DNA from: Intoshia linei
Lineage: Eukaryota > Orthonectida > Rhopaluridae
Assembly: GCA_001642005.1 (NCBI GenBank)
Contig: LWCA01000273.1
Coordinates: 1-34,998, forward strand
Direction of reading: 5' to 3'
Length of the DNA stretch: 34,998 bases
In this document: positions 20,677-30,720 of the stretch, piece by piece
How the letters are laid out: each line of letters opens with the position of its first letter
How positions within the stretch are numbered: position 1 is the stretch's first letter
The notes under the pieces: model-generated
What the model saw: only the letters and a program-made list of their open reading frames with translations
Told to the model about the DNA's origin: nothing
Database searches by the model: none
Program-made: the position numbers and the translations under genes

Positions 20677-22709
20677 TTAATGTGATCCTTGCGCTTCATG
20701 GTCGTTAACCAATCTTTTTATATCGGGTTCAATTTTTGACAAATAATAATAAATAAATAACTAAACAAATAAACGAATATCTCCTCTTTTAATAATATCC
20801 ATATTAATCCTTTTCTTTGACATTATGCGATTTACGGCATTAAAACCTTTTTCAACTAAATATGAAGATATAATCATTAAGTTCAGAATTTATTTCCATA
20901 TATTTGATAAATTTGAGATATTCTAATATTTTGCCACATTTGTATATAATTACCTATTTTATAGTCATTTTAACACTTTTCATCATGTTGAATTTCTAAC
21001 AATTTTTCTTGACATGCAATATCAGCATCTCTGATATTAATAGAAAATGGATCGGTCATCCAATCATTTATTTTTAGATCTAATATGTCAATGAATCTAC
21101 CTTCTATGTCTTTTTTGAGATTATTGATGTGATAAAAAAATCTTCATATCAGTGATTTATTTCGTTTTTTATAGAAAGCAATCTAGGAAATTGGTATAAT
21201 TCCTTTTTTGCTAAATTATAACTAAATATTTCTAATTTTTTAATAAACACTGAGATAATTTTGTTGCAGTATATCAGTGTGAAATTGTTTCCTTGTAATT
21301 GTAAATTACATTCATTGCATTTTATAAAAATATCTGCCAAATAAAATACATCGCTTTTGATAATATTTACTTTCTAACTACTATCTTACTAATCTTCTTT
21401 CTCCAAAAACTCAGAAATCGTCTCATACAACTCGACCAACCGATCTAAACATGCAGCCTTTGAAAGCCAACGTACTTCTGTATGTAACAAAAGCATAATG
21501 AAAATATCGTCATTATTAATGCATAATTGACGAAACATTCTGTCATTATTAGAATTAGTTTTATTTATAATGCTAATTATAATTTTTAAAGAACCATGCA
21601 ATCTGGCCTGTAAATGTTTTGCAGCAAGATGGTGCCTAAGAATGACACAATGTACTCATAAAAATTTTTTAATTTTTTCTTTCAAATATGCAACAAAACC
21701 ACAATATCGTTCAACCATTGATGGGGCACCATCAGTAGCACAAGCTACAATATTTTGCATAAGAATAGCTTTATCATTGAAATAAGATTTTACTTTCTTA
21801 AATATTGAAATACCCTTTTTATAGTAAATAAGTTTTCGTACACATTTCTTTATATGAATTATCTTTACTTAGATATCGCACATATACCATTAGGATTGAA
21901 TTATTATCGAATATAGAAGATTCATCCAACTGTATAGAAAATTTAGTTGATCTTAGAATATTTATTAATTGAACTTCAATATCATTTACCATTTCATCGA
22001 TACGTCGACACACGGTATTGTTACTAAGTCGTAACGACTTTAAAGAGAAACTGGCATCTTGCTGCATAAAAGTAGTTATAAATTCTTCAATACAAGGTAG
22101 TATCAATTTTTCACCAACAGTATAATCTTTGCCAGCTTTTGTAATGAGATAGGACATGCGATAAGATGCCATTAATCCATTTTTATTTTTTATATGCTGG
22201 TTTTTAAATAATGTAGATACAGTGTATCTAATATAATAATAATGTAATAATATAATAACACTGTATCTGATACAGTATGACGGTTCTGAAATTTTTGATA
22301 GACGTCTTCAAAAAAAGTAGCTGGCTTATTCACATTATTTGAATGTTGTGATTTAAGGTGATACAATAGGCGAGATGGTTTCATAGCTTCGTTTAACAAT
22401 GCCTTAACACAACAAACATAACGGTAATTGTTTCGAAACACTAGATTCGATAAAACCAAATTTTAAATAATCAGTAAAATATCCACGAACATATTTTTTA
22501 GAAGCAGGCATAACTAAATTTTATTAAAATATAAAAGGCAACATACTTACTACACAGATAATTGGTGTTAGATAACTTATATTGTCAAACTCTTAATAAA
22601 TTAATTATCGTTCAATTTAATTTAATTTTTTTTATACATTTTCGCGTCGCCCAGTAAAAAAGTCAAATCGCTCACTAGTGGGCGATATCATCCAGTTTGA
22701 GAAACACTG
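20677..22709 (-). pseudogene. decayed autonomous hAT transposon (ZBED5/FAM200-like transposase)
   Basis: Minus-strand fragments in several frames match one hAT transposase in the correct order. A BED-finger remnant lies at about 22430-22300 (ESMKPSRL-like, SQHSNNVNKPATFFEDV). The 22172-21819 frame has RLSNNTVCRRIDEMVNDIEV and STKFSIQLDESS, which includes the first catalytic Asp region. The CATDGAP motif is at about 21745-21725. LLLHTEVRWLSKAACLDRL is at about 21500-21440. DPFSI is near 21050. The C-terminal dimerisation part EKGFNAVNRIMSKKR is at about 20850-20810, ending PDIKRLVNDHEAQGSH at 20677. Frames shift and stops interrupt it, so it is dead. The right terminus at 22709 reads, on the minus strand, CAGTGTTTCTCAAACTGG. 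The left terminus was not found. It lies between the Cys-rich ORF and the neuroligin-like gene. Confidence 0.88.
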
Positions 22710-22841
22710 ATTTATAGATAGATTATATTATTTTTCTACTCGTTTTATCATTTCAAAAGTGCTCTTTTTAGTCTACTCTAGAGTCTAGACATGAGAATTA
22801 AAATAAAAATTTTATAAATATAGTTTTAATTCAATTAAATA

Positions 22842-25800
22842 CTAAATTTTATAAGAGTATCTGTTATAAATGGTCATTAAGACCAAAAATGTAATTGTGA
22901 GAGTGATGAATAGCAATAAGCACACTGGAAGCATTGTTTGGATAACTATTCGTTGAGTGGCTGGTTTTTTGGTTGTTGTTTCAACTAAATTTTGAATTAT
23001 TATAATAGATATATAATACATTGTGTAGCTAATATTGAGCTATATTTTTGTATACTTTTATTGGCTCAAAATGTAATTTAGTCCATAAACCCTATTCTAC
23101 CTTTAAATTTCCATCAATAATTATGATAATTTGATTTTTACGATGAGTCAAAAAAGTAATGCAGAGCAGTAGTATACTAGGGAATGATATCCGATTAATC
23201 GAAAACCCGGTTAATCGCTTACAATAATCGGAGAAAAACAATCGGAATATATTTCGAATAATCGGATTTTCAAAAATTTATATATGAATACTAATCTGCT
23301 TTTTTGACCGTGAAGTCATCACTTATTCGGATTTAATTTTTTTGTGTGTTTTAACAGGATACAACTGTACCACCAGAGCCGTTTTAAGGCATGGGCAATA
23401 TGGGCTGTAGCCCAGGGTCATTCATTAAAAAAGGCCACCAAATTAATAAAAGTACTTTACACTTTATATCTTACAAAGATCCCCACAATTTATTAAAAAA
23501 TACATCACATTTATATCTTAAGAAACATTTTACAAGTTTTGAAGTGTGGGAATTCAAATAGCTAGAAAGAAAATAGTTTAAAGAATATAAGTTCTGGTAA
23601 ATATTCAATTTAAAATATATTATACAATGTTCATCATATAATATTGACATAAAAACTGTTTCAAATGATAATATTAAACATTAAAACCTTTCTATTAACT
23701 GAATATTCAAAAAAGGGGCTTCTAGAAAGGAAACCTAAAATTTTTTTATCGCTTCGCTCGAATTTTTTTTTAGAAATACTTTTTTGCTTCGCTCAAAACT
23801 TTAAAGGGCCTCCGGTCCTTTGTTTAGCCCAGGGCCACGAAATGGGTTATGACGGCTCTGTGTACCACCTGTAAAATTTTTTAAATTCTAGGGCTGTTTT
23901 CATTAAAAAAGCAGGGTAATTTGGGGTTTTGGCCCTGAAGATATAATTTTTTTAAATTTAAATTTATGATAATGTTTATGATTTTATTATCCGTATCAGC
24001 GTATATATATTTTTAAATTCTCCAACTAATTTGATTTTCAAAAAGATGGACAATTCGGTTTTTGACCCGTAAGATGTGAGTTTGAGATGTTGAAATTTAT
24101 CTTATTATATGCCCCGGAAAAAACTGTCACTGAAATGTGGACTTTATAAAATTCTAAGACTAGTAATTATTTTAATAAAGTGGAACCCACACACAAACAA
24201 AAATTGCATAGCATATTATATAAATAAGGATTATTGGTTTTTATGTTAAAAATTTTAAATTCCGATTAATCGGATAATCGTTGTTCAAATAACCGGAATT
24301 ATTCAAATTTCAAATTTTCGAATAATCAGGACTCCATATAGTATACATATAACTTATATATGATATAAGCTACTCTAAAACAGTTTAACGAAGATAAAAA
24401 TTCAATAAATTTCAATGTTCCCAGGATGCTTTCCCTCGGTGTAAAGATATACTACTCCACCTTAAAGAAAATTATGACGTATAAAATAATGTATAAAAAA
24501 TGTTCGGAGTAAGGTCCAACATAATGGCTAATGAGTTTATAATAATTACGTCTAGAGTTAACAACAATATCTTTAAGTAAATGATTCCACATTGCATATG
24601 AATTCATTCTGTAATCTCTAAACATACGAGTGTTTGGATGGTCTATGCTTAAATAGCTCATATTTCCAAGTATACTAGAATACCATGTAATATTGTAGTT
24701 GTAAAATCGTTTTTGCAAGGGTGTCGGTTCCCTATATTTAATTTCAATTGAATATATCATTTGGTTGAACCAGTATGGTTCCCAACTTTGTCATTTTAAT
24801 TTAAGTAGGAAATAATATCACTTTATAATCCTATTTTAATATAAATTTTTGAAATGACGCTTGCCGACGGTATCATCCGTGGCTCGATCATGATAGATTT
24901 GGTTCTGTAAATTATACTAATTTTTATTTACCCAAATTTTGTAAAATTTGCCCACATCTCCTGCACTAGAGTACTGAGTTTAACGTCAATTTTAGTGAAA
25001 TTCTTTGCAATGGATTTAATGTAAAATTGATTTTCTGTTGATATATTGAACATGGGATATCCAAATAGATAATACATATCAGTTCGAGCAATAATGTCTT
25101 AATTACATTATTAATATTACTATATATATATATTTATAAACATCAACCAGATTTTTTAAGAATGACTAAAGTTTAGACTAAAGTAAAGTGGCCAGAAATT
25201 TTAAGCCGAAAATTTTTATTCGTCATCAATGATAGATAAGTAGTTTTGGCTTTAAATTTAACACCAAATAAACTAAAATTGATAGTATGCATTTTTTCTG
25301 GCCATTTTAACTAAAGGGAAGGAAATTACCCATAAAAATCGGAAAAACATTGCATACCCTAAAAAATATTGCAAATGTATAACAATAAGTCATCATAATT
25401 ATTATTTCATTTGTTCATGTGAATTTATGCGCCTTGCGCATGTACCAAAAAATGATTAACCCAACTGATGAACGATATTAGTAAATGGTACACTGAAAAT
25501 TAACCATAAAATTTAAATCTAACGAATAAATTAAAATTATTACCGATCCAGCTGAATCTGAAAGGTGAATAGTTAAAAACATAGTAATGTACACTATTAT
25601 TATTTTCCATCATATTCAGAACAGTGTCCTGTACGCAAGATCCAAACAAATGATCTGAAAACATCTAAATAACAATTGAGTTGATTTAATTCACAGGTTA
25701 CGTTCCAAGTTGGAACTACAACAAACCATTACATTGGAATACAATCCCATTTTGATTTTTTATAAATTCAAACTTATTAAAATTCTTAAATGTAATACCC

Positions 25801-28782
25801 TAAAAGTCTAAGAATTTCTCATTACGCCAAGATATAGTTAAGACAGAACTAGAACAACCACATTTAAAAATTGCAAAATATTTATTAGGTTTTTAGTAAA
25901 TTTACTAATTGTTAAAAAAATAGAATGTGAACTACACTATGTAACGCAGTATTGACTATGAGTCAAAGTCTGTGCCTAAATTTATAATGTACACAATATA
26001 GGCAGACGTGCATATAACAATAGAAATATGCAATGTAAAATATATAAAATTTACTAACAAAACTAGTTCCCGTTGCTCTTGACAAAATGCTCAATAAAAT
26101 AATTATTAAAGTTTATATACACATTGTGTACATTTTATTGATAAGTCGTACAATGTGTAAATTTCACAGTTGTACACATTCTATGCAACATATATAAACT
26201 TTAGATTATATAGCTACTAAGCGCTATTGATGTTATATTCTACCGAAAGGTTGGGAACGTTTAGAAGAGTAAAAATTACATATAATAAATTTTTGAGTCT
26301 AAAATTTGAATCTTTTCGATCGGTCCAAAATCGGTATTGATATAAAACATAGGGTAATATTTGTTCCAAATTGTAAATGGATTCATTTCGTTGGCGTACA
26401 TATTTTCTTACAATATCTTTAAAATCATTATCAGTGACATTTCCTTTTTCAATAATTTCATGAATCGACTTAAAATTTGTTACATTGGATGTCCCCAATC
26501 GTGGATTAGTTACATAGTATCCAATGTGCTTTTCAGGGTTTTTAAAATACATTTTAGTGTTCCATTCAACGTTCATTTTAAGAAATCTTTCTAAGGATTC
26601 ATTTATTTCAAATGAATATTTAAAAAATTATCATACCCATCACATGAGCGCCTTGGAATTTGTTTAGGCCAATTATTATTTTTTTAACATGGTTCGAATG
26701 TTTCACTCTTTTGTGTTTGTCATTGACAATACGATTTGTTCGTGTAAATATAATGTCATCCAAGTGAGTGACATTCTTCACACTATAAGTTTTACTTTCT
26801 AGAGACTTTTCAAATTCTTTAATATTTGGGCCAAAAGGAATCGAATAGAAGTGGGTCTATAATAAGTATTTATAAAATAAGAGTAGCAATAAGAATACGT
26901 CTGTTGTTTGGAAGCACCAACTCATTCAATACAATATTTTCGTTAAATGAAGGGATATATTTCTAACCCATAGATAAGAGTATGGTAAATGATATGGGTA
27001 ATCCAGTGATCCATGTTCGATCAAGTAAATTGGTGGATACGGGCGGAAAAAAATAGTTTAAATCTTGACTGTGGGTATGGGCGGAACGACTCAAAAAATT
27101 TTAATTTACTTGAAATTATTTTTTTAGTAATGGCACTACGTTTACATGGCTACTGTCTATGATACCGATGAATATATCGAAAAAGGTAGAAGATGTTGAT
27201 CATGATGTACTGTCGTAATGAATTAAATCATTTAAAAGACTACGGGCAATATATGAAAAGTATGATGGTGCCGGAGGGTAAAAATGCGTGTAGCGATCTA
27301 CCCTGTACCCAGTATACATTTTTAACTATCCTGTGAAGTTTACATGTCATTGTAAAGTGTGTAATTATAGAAAGCGATCTGAAATCGGTTCCCATCTTAA
27401 TTGGTGTCGCAGTGATACTACCTTGGAGCAATACATCATTCCAAACTAAAATTTAATTGGAATGAAAAGTATGAATATAAATATAATTGCATTTAAATTA
27501 GGTATGTGAAAGCGTCGGTTGAGCCTTGTTGTGGTAACTCTGGGTCATGACTCATGATACACTCACAATTATTACATTTACAATACCTCCTCATCTGGGT
27601 AAATTTTTTTAAATGACTCTGAAAAGTATTACCTAATGATAACCATGGAAACTAGAACAATGACGATTACATATGAATTGCATCGCGTGTGAAAACATTT
27701 ACCTTGGGTTCCACTTGATTCTGGGCGGCAACAATGTCATTAAAATGCTTGTATTTCAAACAGTGTATTAATTGTTTCGGTGATATATCGTTCCTTATAT
27801 AACAACCAACATGCCTTCCAAGTTCATGTGCATAATATGAGTCGTTAAAATGCTTATATAAATCCTTTGAATTTTCTCCTCCTTTTGACCAAATGCAATT
27901 ATCGGAACCACCCATCAAAATAGCCTTATTCATGAGATCAGGTCTGTGTTTAATCAATGTCGAAACAACACAAGAAGCTGACCCAGACCCAGCAAGAGTA
28001 ATTTTGGTATCGTCTCCATTGAAAAGACGTATATATTTTTTAATAAATTCCAATGCCTTTATCACATCATACAGACCATAATTTCCTCGACTGTTTTCAT
28101 CTTGAGTCGATAAATATCCCAAAGCACCTACTCTATACGATAACGTAACCACTACAATTTCATTTCTAGCCAAAATATGCCCTGGCCATAGAATGGGATC
28201 CGAAATTTTGTGAAATATGCTTTCCAATACAATTAAAACTGCATATTTTTTGTTGATAAAAGTATAGTCTGTAAAATTGGGAGAAAATATATTTAAATGC
28301 AGACAATCTTCGCTAATGTTTCTTTTTAACGTAAATCTGTCTGCAAAAAAATTTGTATCGTATGGACATGCAGAACGGAAATAAGAAGCGTCCCATATTC
28401 TATTTCCTCTTCCCCATCCATTGTGTAAATTCATTGGTTTCCTAAATCTCAATTCTCCTATTGGTGGTTGAGCGTACGGAACTCCTAAAAAAATGTTTAC
28501 ATATCTACGTGCAGATAATATTGAAGTCGTAATTTCAGGTTCATATGTCATTGATCGACCAATTAATAAGCCTATGCCATCGATGCTAACATGGATTTCA
28601 TCATATGGTTGATATGGTGGTTCCGGTGTGTTGCAATGTGATGATTCCGAAGTTTCGTTGCAATACAAGTAAACTAAATTTCCGGGGTATCTATACAATA
28701 TATCGTTGTTTACGAGTGAATGGGTAATTATTAGGAATTCAAAAATGAAAAATCTATAAAAATGAACGTTTAAAAATATCAT
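22842..28782 (-). CDS. neuroligin-like cholinesterase-like adhesion molecule, catalytically dead
   Basis: Exons with agreeing phases: 28782-27703, 26856-26637, 26590-26280, 25664-25544, 25097-24932, 24731 to about 24479, and a terminal exon 22984-22842; one small exon before the last is unresolved (phase mismatch). The product has a signal peptide (res 1-25), a full alpha/beta-hydrolase carboxylesterase-type ectodomain and one C-terminal transmembrane helix (LPVCLLLFITLTITFLVLM) with only about ten cytoplasmic residues. FLGVPYAQPPIGELRFRKP, SEDCLHLNIFSP, LGYLSTQDENSRGNYGLYD and MFSDHLFGS follow the family order; LSTxD..xxGNYGLxD is especially neuroligin-like. The nucleophile elbow reads GSGSASC instead of GESAG, as in neuroligins (GSGAGASC). 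The catalytic His region reads ARTDMYYLFG without His, and the HGG oxyanion stretch is LESIF. Expected role: cell-cell adhesion. No gephyrin- or PDZ-binding tail is seen. Other dead cholinesterase-like adhesion proteins (gliotactin, neurotactin) are alternatives. Confidence 0.82.
23280..24231 (-). mobile_element. Helitron-family copy interrupted by a hAT MITE
   Basis: On the minus strand it starts TCCTTATTTATATAATATGC at 24231, preceded by A, and carries the family body (GTCTTAGAATTTTATAAAGT, GTTTTTTCCGGGGC, and the GACTTCACGGTCAAAAAAG block at its far end). The hairpin/CTAG 3' end is not seen, so it is 3'-truncated; the left boundary is approximate. A 487-bp hAT MITE (23374-23860) splits it. 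Confidence 0.65.
23374..23860. mobile_element. hAT-type MITE nested in the Helitron, perfect 8-bp duplication
   Basis: Termini CAGAGCCGTTTTAAGG and GGTTATGACGGCTCTG are inverted repeats; subterminal TAGCCCAGGG..CA occurs near both ends in opposite orientation (GGGCTGTAGCCCAGGGTCA and TTTAGCCCAGGGCCACG). Flanks are identical octamers TGTACCAC (23366-23373 and 23861-23868). Removing the element and one octamer restores the Helitron sequence seen in the copy at 17300. A small ORF inside (23665-23874) has no recognisable domain. Confidence 0.88.
24771..24800 (+). mobile_element. single hAT-like terminus in a neuroligin-like intron
   Basis: CAGTATGGTTCCCAACTTTG resembles hAT termini in this window (CAGNG..TTCCCAAC). 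No partner terminus was found within the 200-nt intron (24931-24732), so it is a fragment or chance match. Confidence 0.3.
25178..25316. mobile_element. 139-bp MITE-like inverted repeat in a neuroligin-like intron
   Basis: Left end CTAAAGTAAAGTGGCCAGAA and right end CTGGCCATTTTAACTAAAG are inverted repeats sharing the GGCCAGAAA core and AT-rich outer bases. The unit lies within the intron 25543-25098. Length and structure suggest a Tc1/mariner-type or similar MITE; no clear TA duplication was verified. Confidence 0.55.
26107..26203. repeat. 97-bp element with perfect 13-bp inverted ends
   Basis: TAAAGTTTATATA at 26107-26119 is exactly mirrored by TATATAAACTTTA at 26191-26203. Inside, ACATTGTGTAC, GTACAATGTGT and TTGTACACATT repeat the same motif in alternating orientation, so the whole unit could fold back on itself. 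It sits in the intron 26279-25665 of the neuroligin-like gene. It may be a very small MITE. Confidence 0.6.
27146..27449 (+). CDS. small zinc-finger protein nested antisense in a neuroligin-like intron
   Basis: Three exons, 27146-27185, 27239-27277 and 27313-27449, join with matching phases (1, 1) across introns of 53 and 35 nt to give a 71-residue protein from ATG to TAA. I do not recognise the family. The N-terminal half is acidic and Tyr-rich (MATVYDTDEYIEK, GQYMKSMMVPE). The C-terminal half is basic and contains C40-x2-C43-x10-H54-x3-C58 (CHCKVCNYRKRSEIGSHLNW), spaced like a C2HC zinc finger. It lies on the opposite strand inside the 846-nt intron between the first two exons of the neuroligin-like gene. 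The reverse strand also has open frames here, and the first acceptor (TTTAAAAG) is weak, so the gene needs transcript support. Confidence 0.42.
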
Positions 28783-29371
28783 TATGATGAAAATCAGTGA
28801 AGCGTGGATCTATAACAACAGTATAGAAACTTTTTATTAAATTTTAATAGATTTTTTAATGATTTCACATTTAAATCATTTTAATTGATAGATTTACATT
28901 AAATATTCATACTTGTAGTTTATAGATCAGTGTTTCTTCATCTTTTTTACTTCAGGGCGCACCTTAAATTTTGATATGAAGAAAACATTTGATAAAAAAT
29001 ATGAAAAGATTAAAAACGATAAAATATAAAATTTTAATAATTATACAAAAATTTAATAAAAACATTTGATCTATGATGAAATTTTAATATTTTTGGTGTT
29101 CATAGTATTTAATATATATTATATTAACATAATGTAAATAGTAACTACCAAAACTTTTATCAAAAAATTGTCAATGTAAAATTTTGACATTTATTTTTAA
29201 AAATTTTACAAAATAAAGTCAGATTTTTTTACGGCGCACCTGAACTCTACTCATTTCTCACAAGTGCCCGCGGTGCACCAGTTACAGTTAGTCAATTATT
29301 ACAATTAATGATTAATTAATAACAGTATTAATTACATTATAATCATTATATATTGATGATATTACAATTTG
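28783..29371. other. upstream region of the neuroligin-like gene with a degraded hAT element
   Basis: Contains the presumed promoter of the minus-strand gene next to 28783 and, further out, a hAT-like left terminus CAGTGTTTCTTCATC at 28928 with subterminal GGGCGCACC. A second GGCGCACC occurs near 29233 and GGTGCACCAG near 29272, but the terminal GAAACACTG is missing, so the right end has decayed or been lost. Confidence 0.45.
28928..29295 (+). mobile_element. degraded hAT-like MITE
   Basis: Starts CAGTGTTTCTTCATC and has GCGCACC-type subterminal blocks at both sides (28955 and 29233). The expected right terminus GAAACACTG is absent and no target duplication is visible; the right limit is approximate. 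Confidence 0.45.
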
Positions 29372-29563
29372 ATGCTGAGTTTACAGGATAAAATATACTT
29401 AATCAAATTACTGATTGTTCATCAACGATATATTGTCACAGTTAAAAATAATTTTATAGACAAATTTGGAGTTGACAGATTACCATCAAGAAGGACTGTT
29501 TACCGCCTAATGCAAAAATTCGAAAAACGGGGCGTACTAAATGTGATTGAAATGCAAATATAA
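29372..29563 (+). pseudogene. helix-turn-helix (DUF4817-like) remnant of a transposase
   Basis: The frame from the ATG at 29372 gives 63 residues. SLQDKIYLIKLLIVHQRYIV, then F..KFGVDRLPSRRTVYRLM and QKFEKRGVL, match the DUF4817-type HTH module placed before Tc1/mariner-like transposase domains (E/DK...I...F, FG, P....I.RL...F...G.V). It stops right after that module, with no catalytic domain following, so it is a remnant rather than a working transposase. Similarity is from memory of the family pattern. Confidence 0.55.
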
Positions 29564-29627
29564 GAAAAAATAAAATTATTAACTTTAAAGTTTAAATTAA
29601 TATCGTGTTGTTGAAATTATGTAGATA

Positions 29628-29935
29628 TAAACGATAACATACAATGTAATATTTTGCGTTAAAATAAGATCAAACCAATGATATTCTCATCTAATATGTC
29701 TAGATTTGATTAAAATATTAACACTTATATAATAAAGTACTTAACCCTAAAATAATATTGTGCGTTTAAAATTTGTAATAACAATAACACATAATTTAAT
29801 GTTTTGCGTTAAAAAATAAGATCAAACCAATTATATTACTTATATGATGTGTCTAGATTTGCTGAAAAAATTAACACTTGTATAATAAAGTACTGAGCCT
29901 TAAATTTGTTGTGCATTTAAAATTTGTTCTAAACA
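29628..29935. repeat. two-unit tandem duplication, period about 150 bp
   Basis: Unit 1 has TTTTGCGTTAAAATAAGATC near 29652, TGTCTAGATTTG near 29697 and TATAATAAAGTACTTAACCC near 29728. Unit 2 repeats them as TTTTGCGTTAAAAAATAAGA near 29803, TGTCTAGATTTG near 29851 and TATAATAAAGTACTGAGCC near 29881. Each unit ends with GTGCGTTTAAAATTTGT or GTGCATTTAAAATTTGT. The order and spacing are conserved. Confidence 0.75.
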
Positions 29936-30238
29936 AATACATTTTAATCATTTTGTATAAAAGATTGAATAGTAATTTTAATTTATAATTAATTTATATA
30001 TATGTATATTATATAATGATTCATTCCATTTTATCTACTAAACATTTATTCTAGAATCTAGGTATATTTCAAAAAAAGCTTAAGTCTTAAAATATCAATT
30101 CAAAGCGAATTTTGATCAACTTAAAATTAATATTTGCTCAAAATTTATATAGAATATGTTGACTTAACAGATGTCTCAACCTTGTGATTATTAGATCTCA
30201 AGACATTTATTATTAATCATGATGTATAAAGTTTATAA

Positions 30239-30415
30239 CAAGAGTTCCCACACTTTTTTCACTACGGACTGGTAATAACTTATAAAAGGTATCGCGGACC
30301 ATTAAGTGAAATTACTAGACAACTTTAATAAAAAACATAATAAATTGACTTTTGAATTAGTAAAAAATTTTTCACGGACCAGTACTGATCCGCGGATGGT
30401 ATTTGAAAAACGCTC
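30239..30415 (-). mobile_element. MITE of family B with perfect 8-bp duplication
   Basis: 177 bp with termini CAAGAGTTCCCACAC and GAAAAACGCTC, flanked by identical octamers GTTTATAA (30231-30238 and 30416-30423). Its reverse complement aligns along its length with the element at 4569-4746: GATCAGTACTGGTCC near one end and ATTACCAGTCCGTAGTG near the other. The 8-bp duplication points to the hAT superfamily. Confidence 0.8.
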
Positions 30416-30720
30416 GTTTATAATAAAATCATTGCAGCACAACAAAAATTTAAAAAATGAGTTAATAATAAGTAAAACAAAAACTAAACAGTTTGAATAC
30501 AAATATAAAAACCGACGAGAATGTAAAAATCAATGAATAACTATAATTAAGAATTACTTTTAATTTGAATCATTAAAAACTAACTACTCAATATACGTAG
30601 CCAATGTACACAAAATATTGTACATTGTGTTAAATACATTTGTTAATTTATTATAACTACAATACTAGAAAATTAAAAATATTGGTATTTTTAAATTGAA
30701 ATAATATTGAATAAACAATT

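Larger units (their letters stand above)
23190..24331. mobile_element. outer TIR element of a three-level transposon nest
   Basis: Left end TCCGATTAATCGAAAACC and right end TTTTCGAATAATCAGGA are imperfect inverted repeats (about 14 of 17 matching). The flanking 60-80 bp on both sides share repeated CGATTAATCG/CGAATAATCGG motifs. Between them lies the Helitron copy ending at 24231. No clear target duplication is visible. The superfamily is not assigned. Confidence 0.45.
29564..30720. other. repeat-rich spacer upstream of calaxin
   Basis: Contains a two-unit tandem duplication (29628-29935) and a MITE (30239-30415). An open frame at 30306-30536 overlaps the MITE and is not credible as a gene. 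The promoter of calaxin should lie just before 30721; no element is recognisable. Confidence 0.45.

Noticed and set aside
23665..23874. Small open frame inside the hAT MITE
   Set aside because: It runs through the right terminus into flanking sequence, and no transposase motif is present.
27211..27445. Minus-strand exons of the neuroligin-like gene encoding LLQGSITATPIKMG and YPPAPSYFSYIARS
   Set aside because: Exon 1 ends in phase 0 and joins perfectly with the exon at 26856 (QVEPK then THFYSIPFGPN, matching the family), which leaves no place for these; the plus strand offers a phase-consistent small gene instead.
30306..30536. Open frame of 76 codons upstream of calaxin
   Set aside because: It starts inside the family B MITE and crosses its end; composition is Lys/Asn-rich from AT bias.
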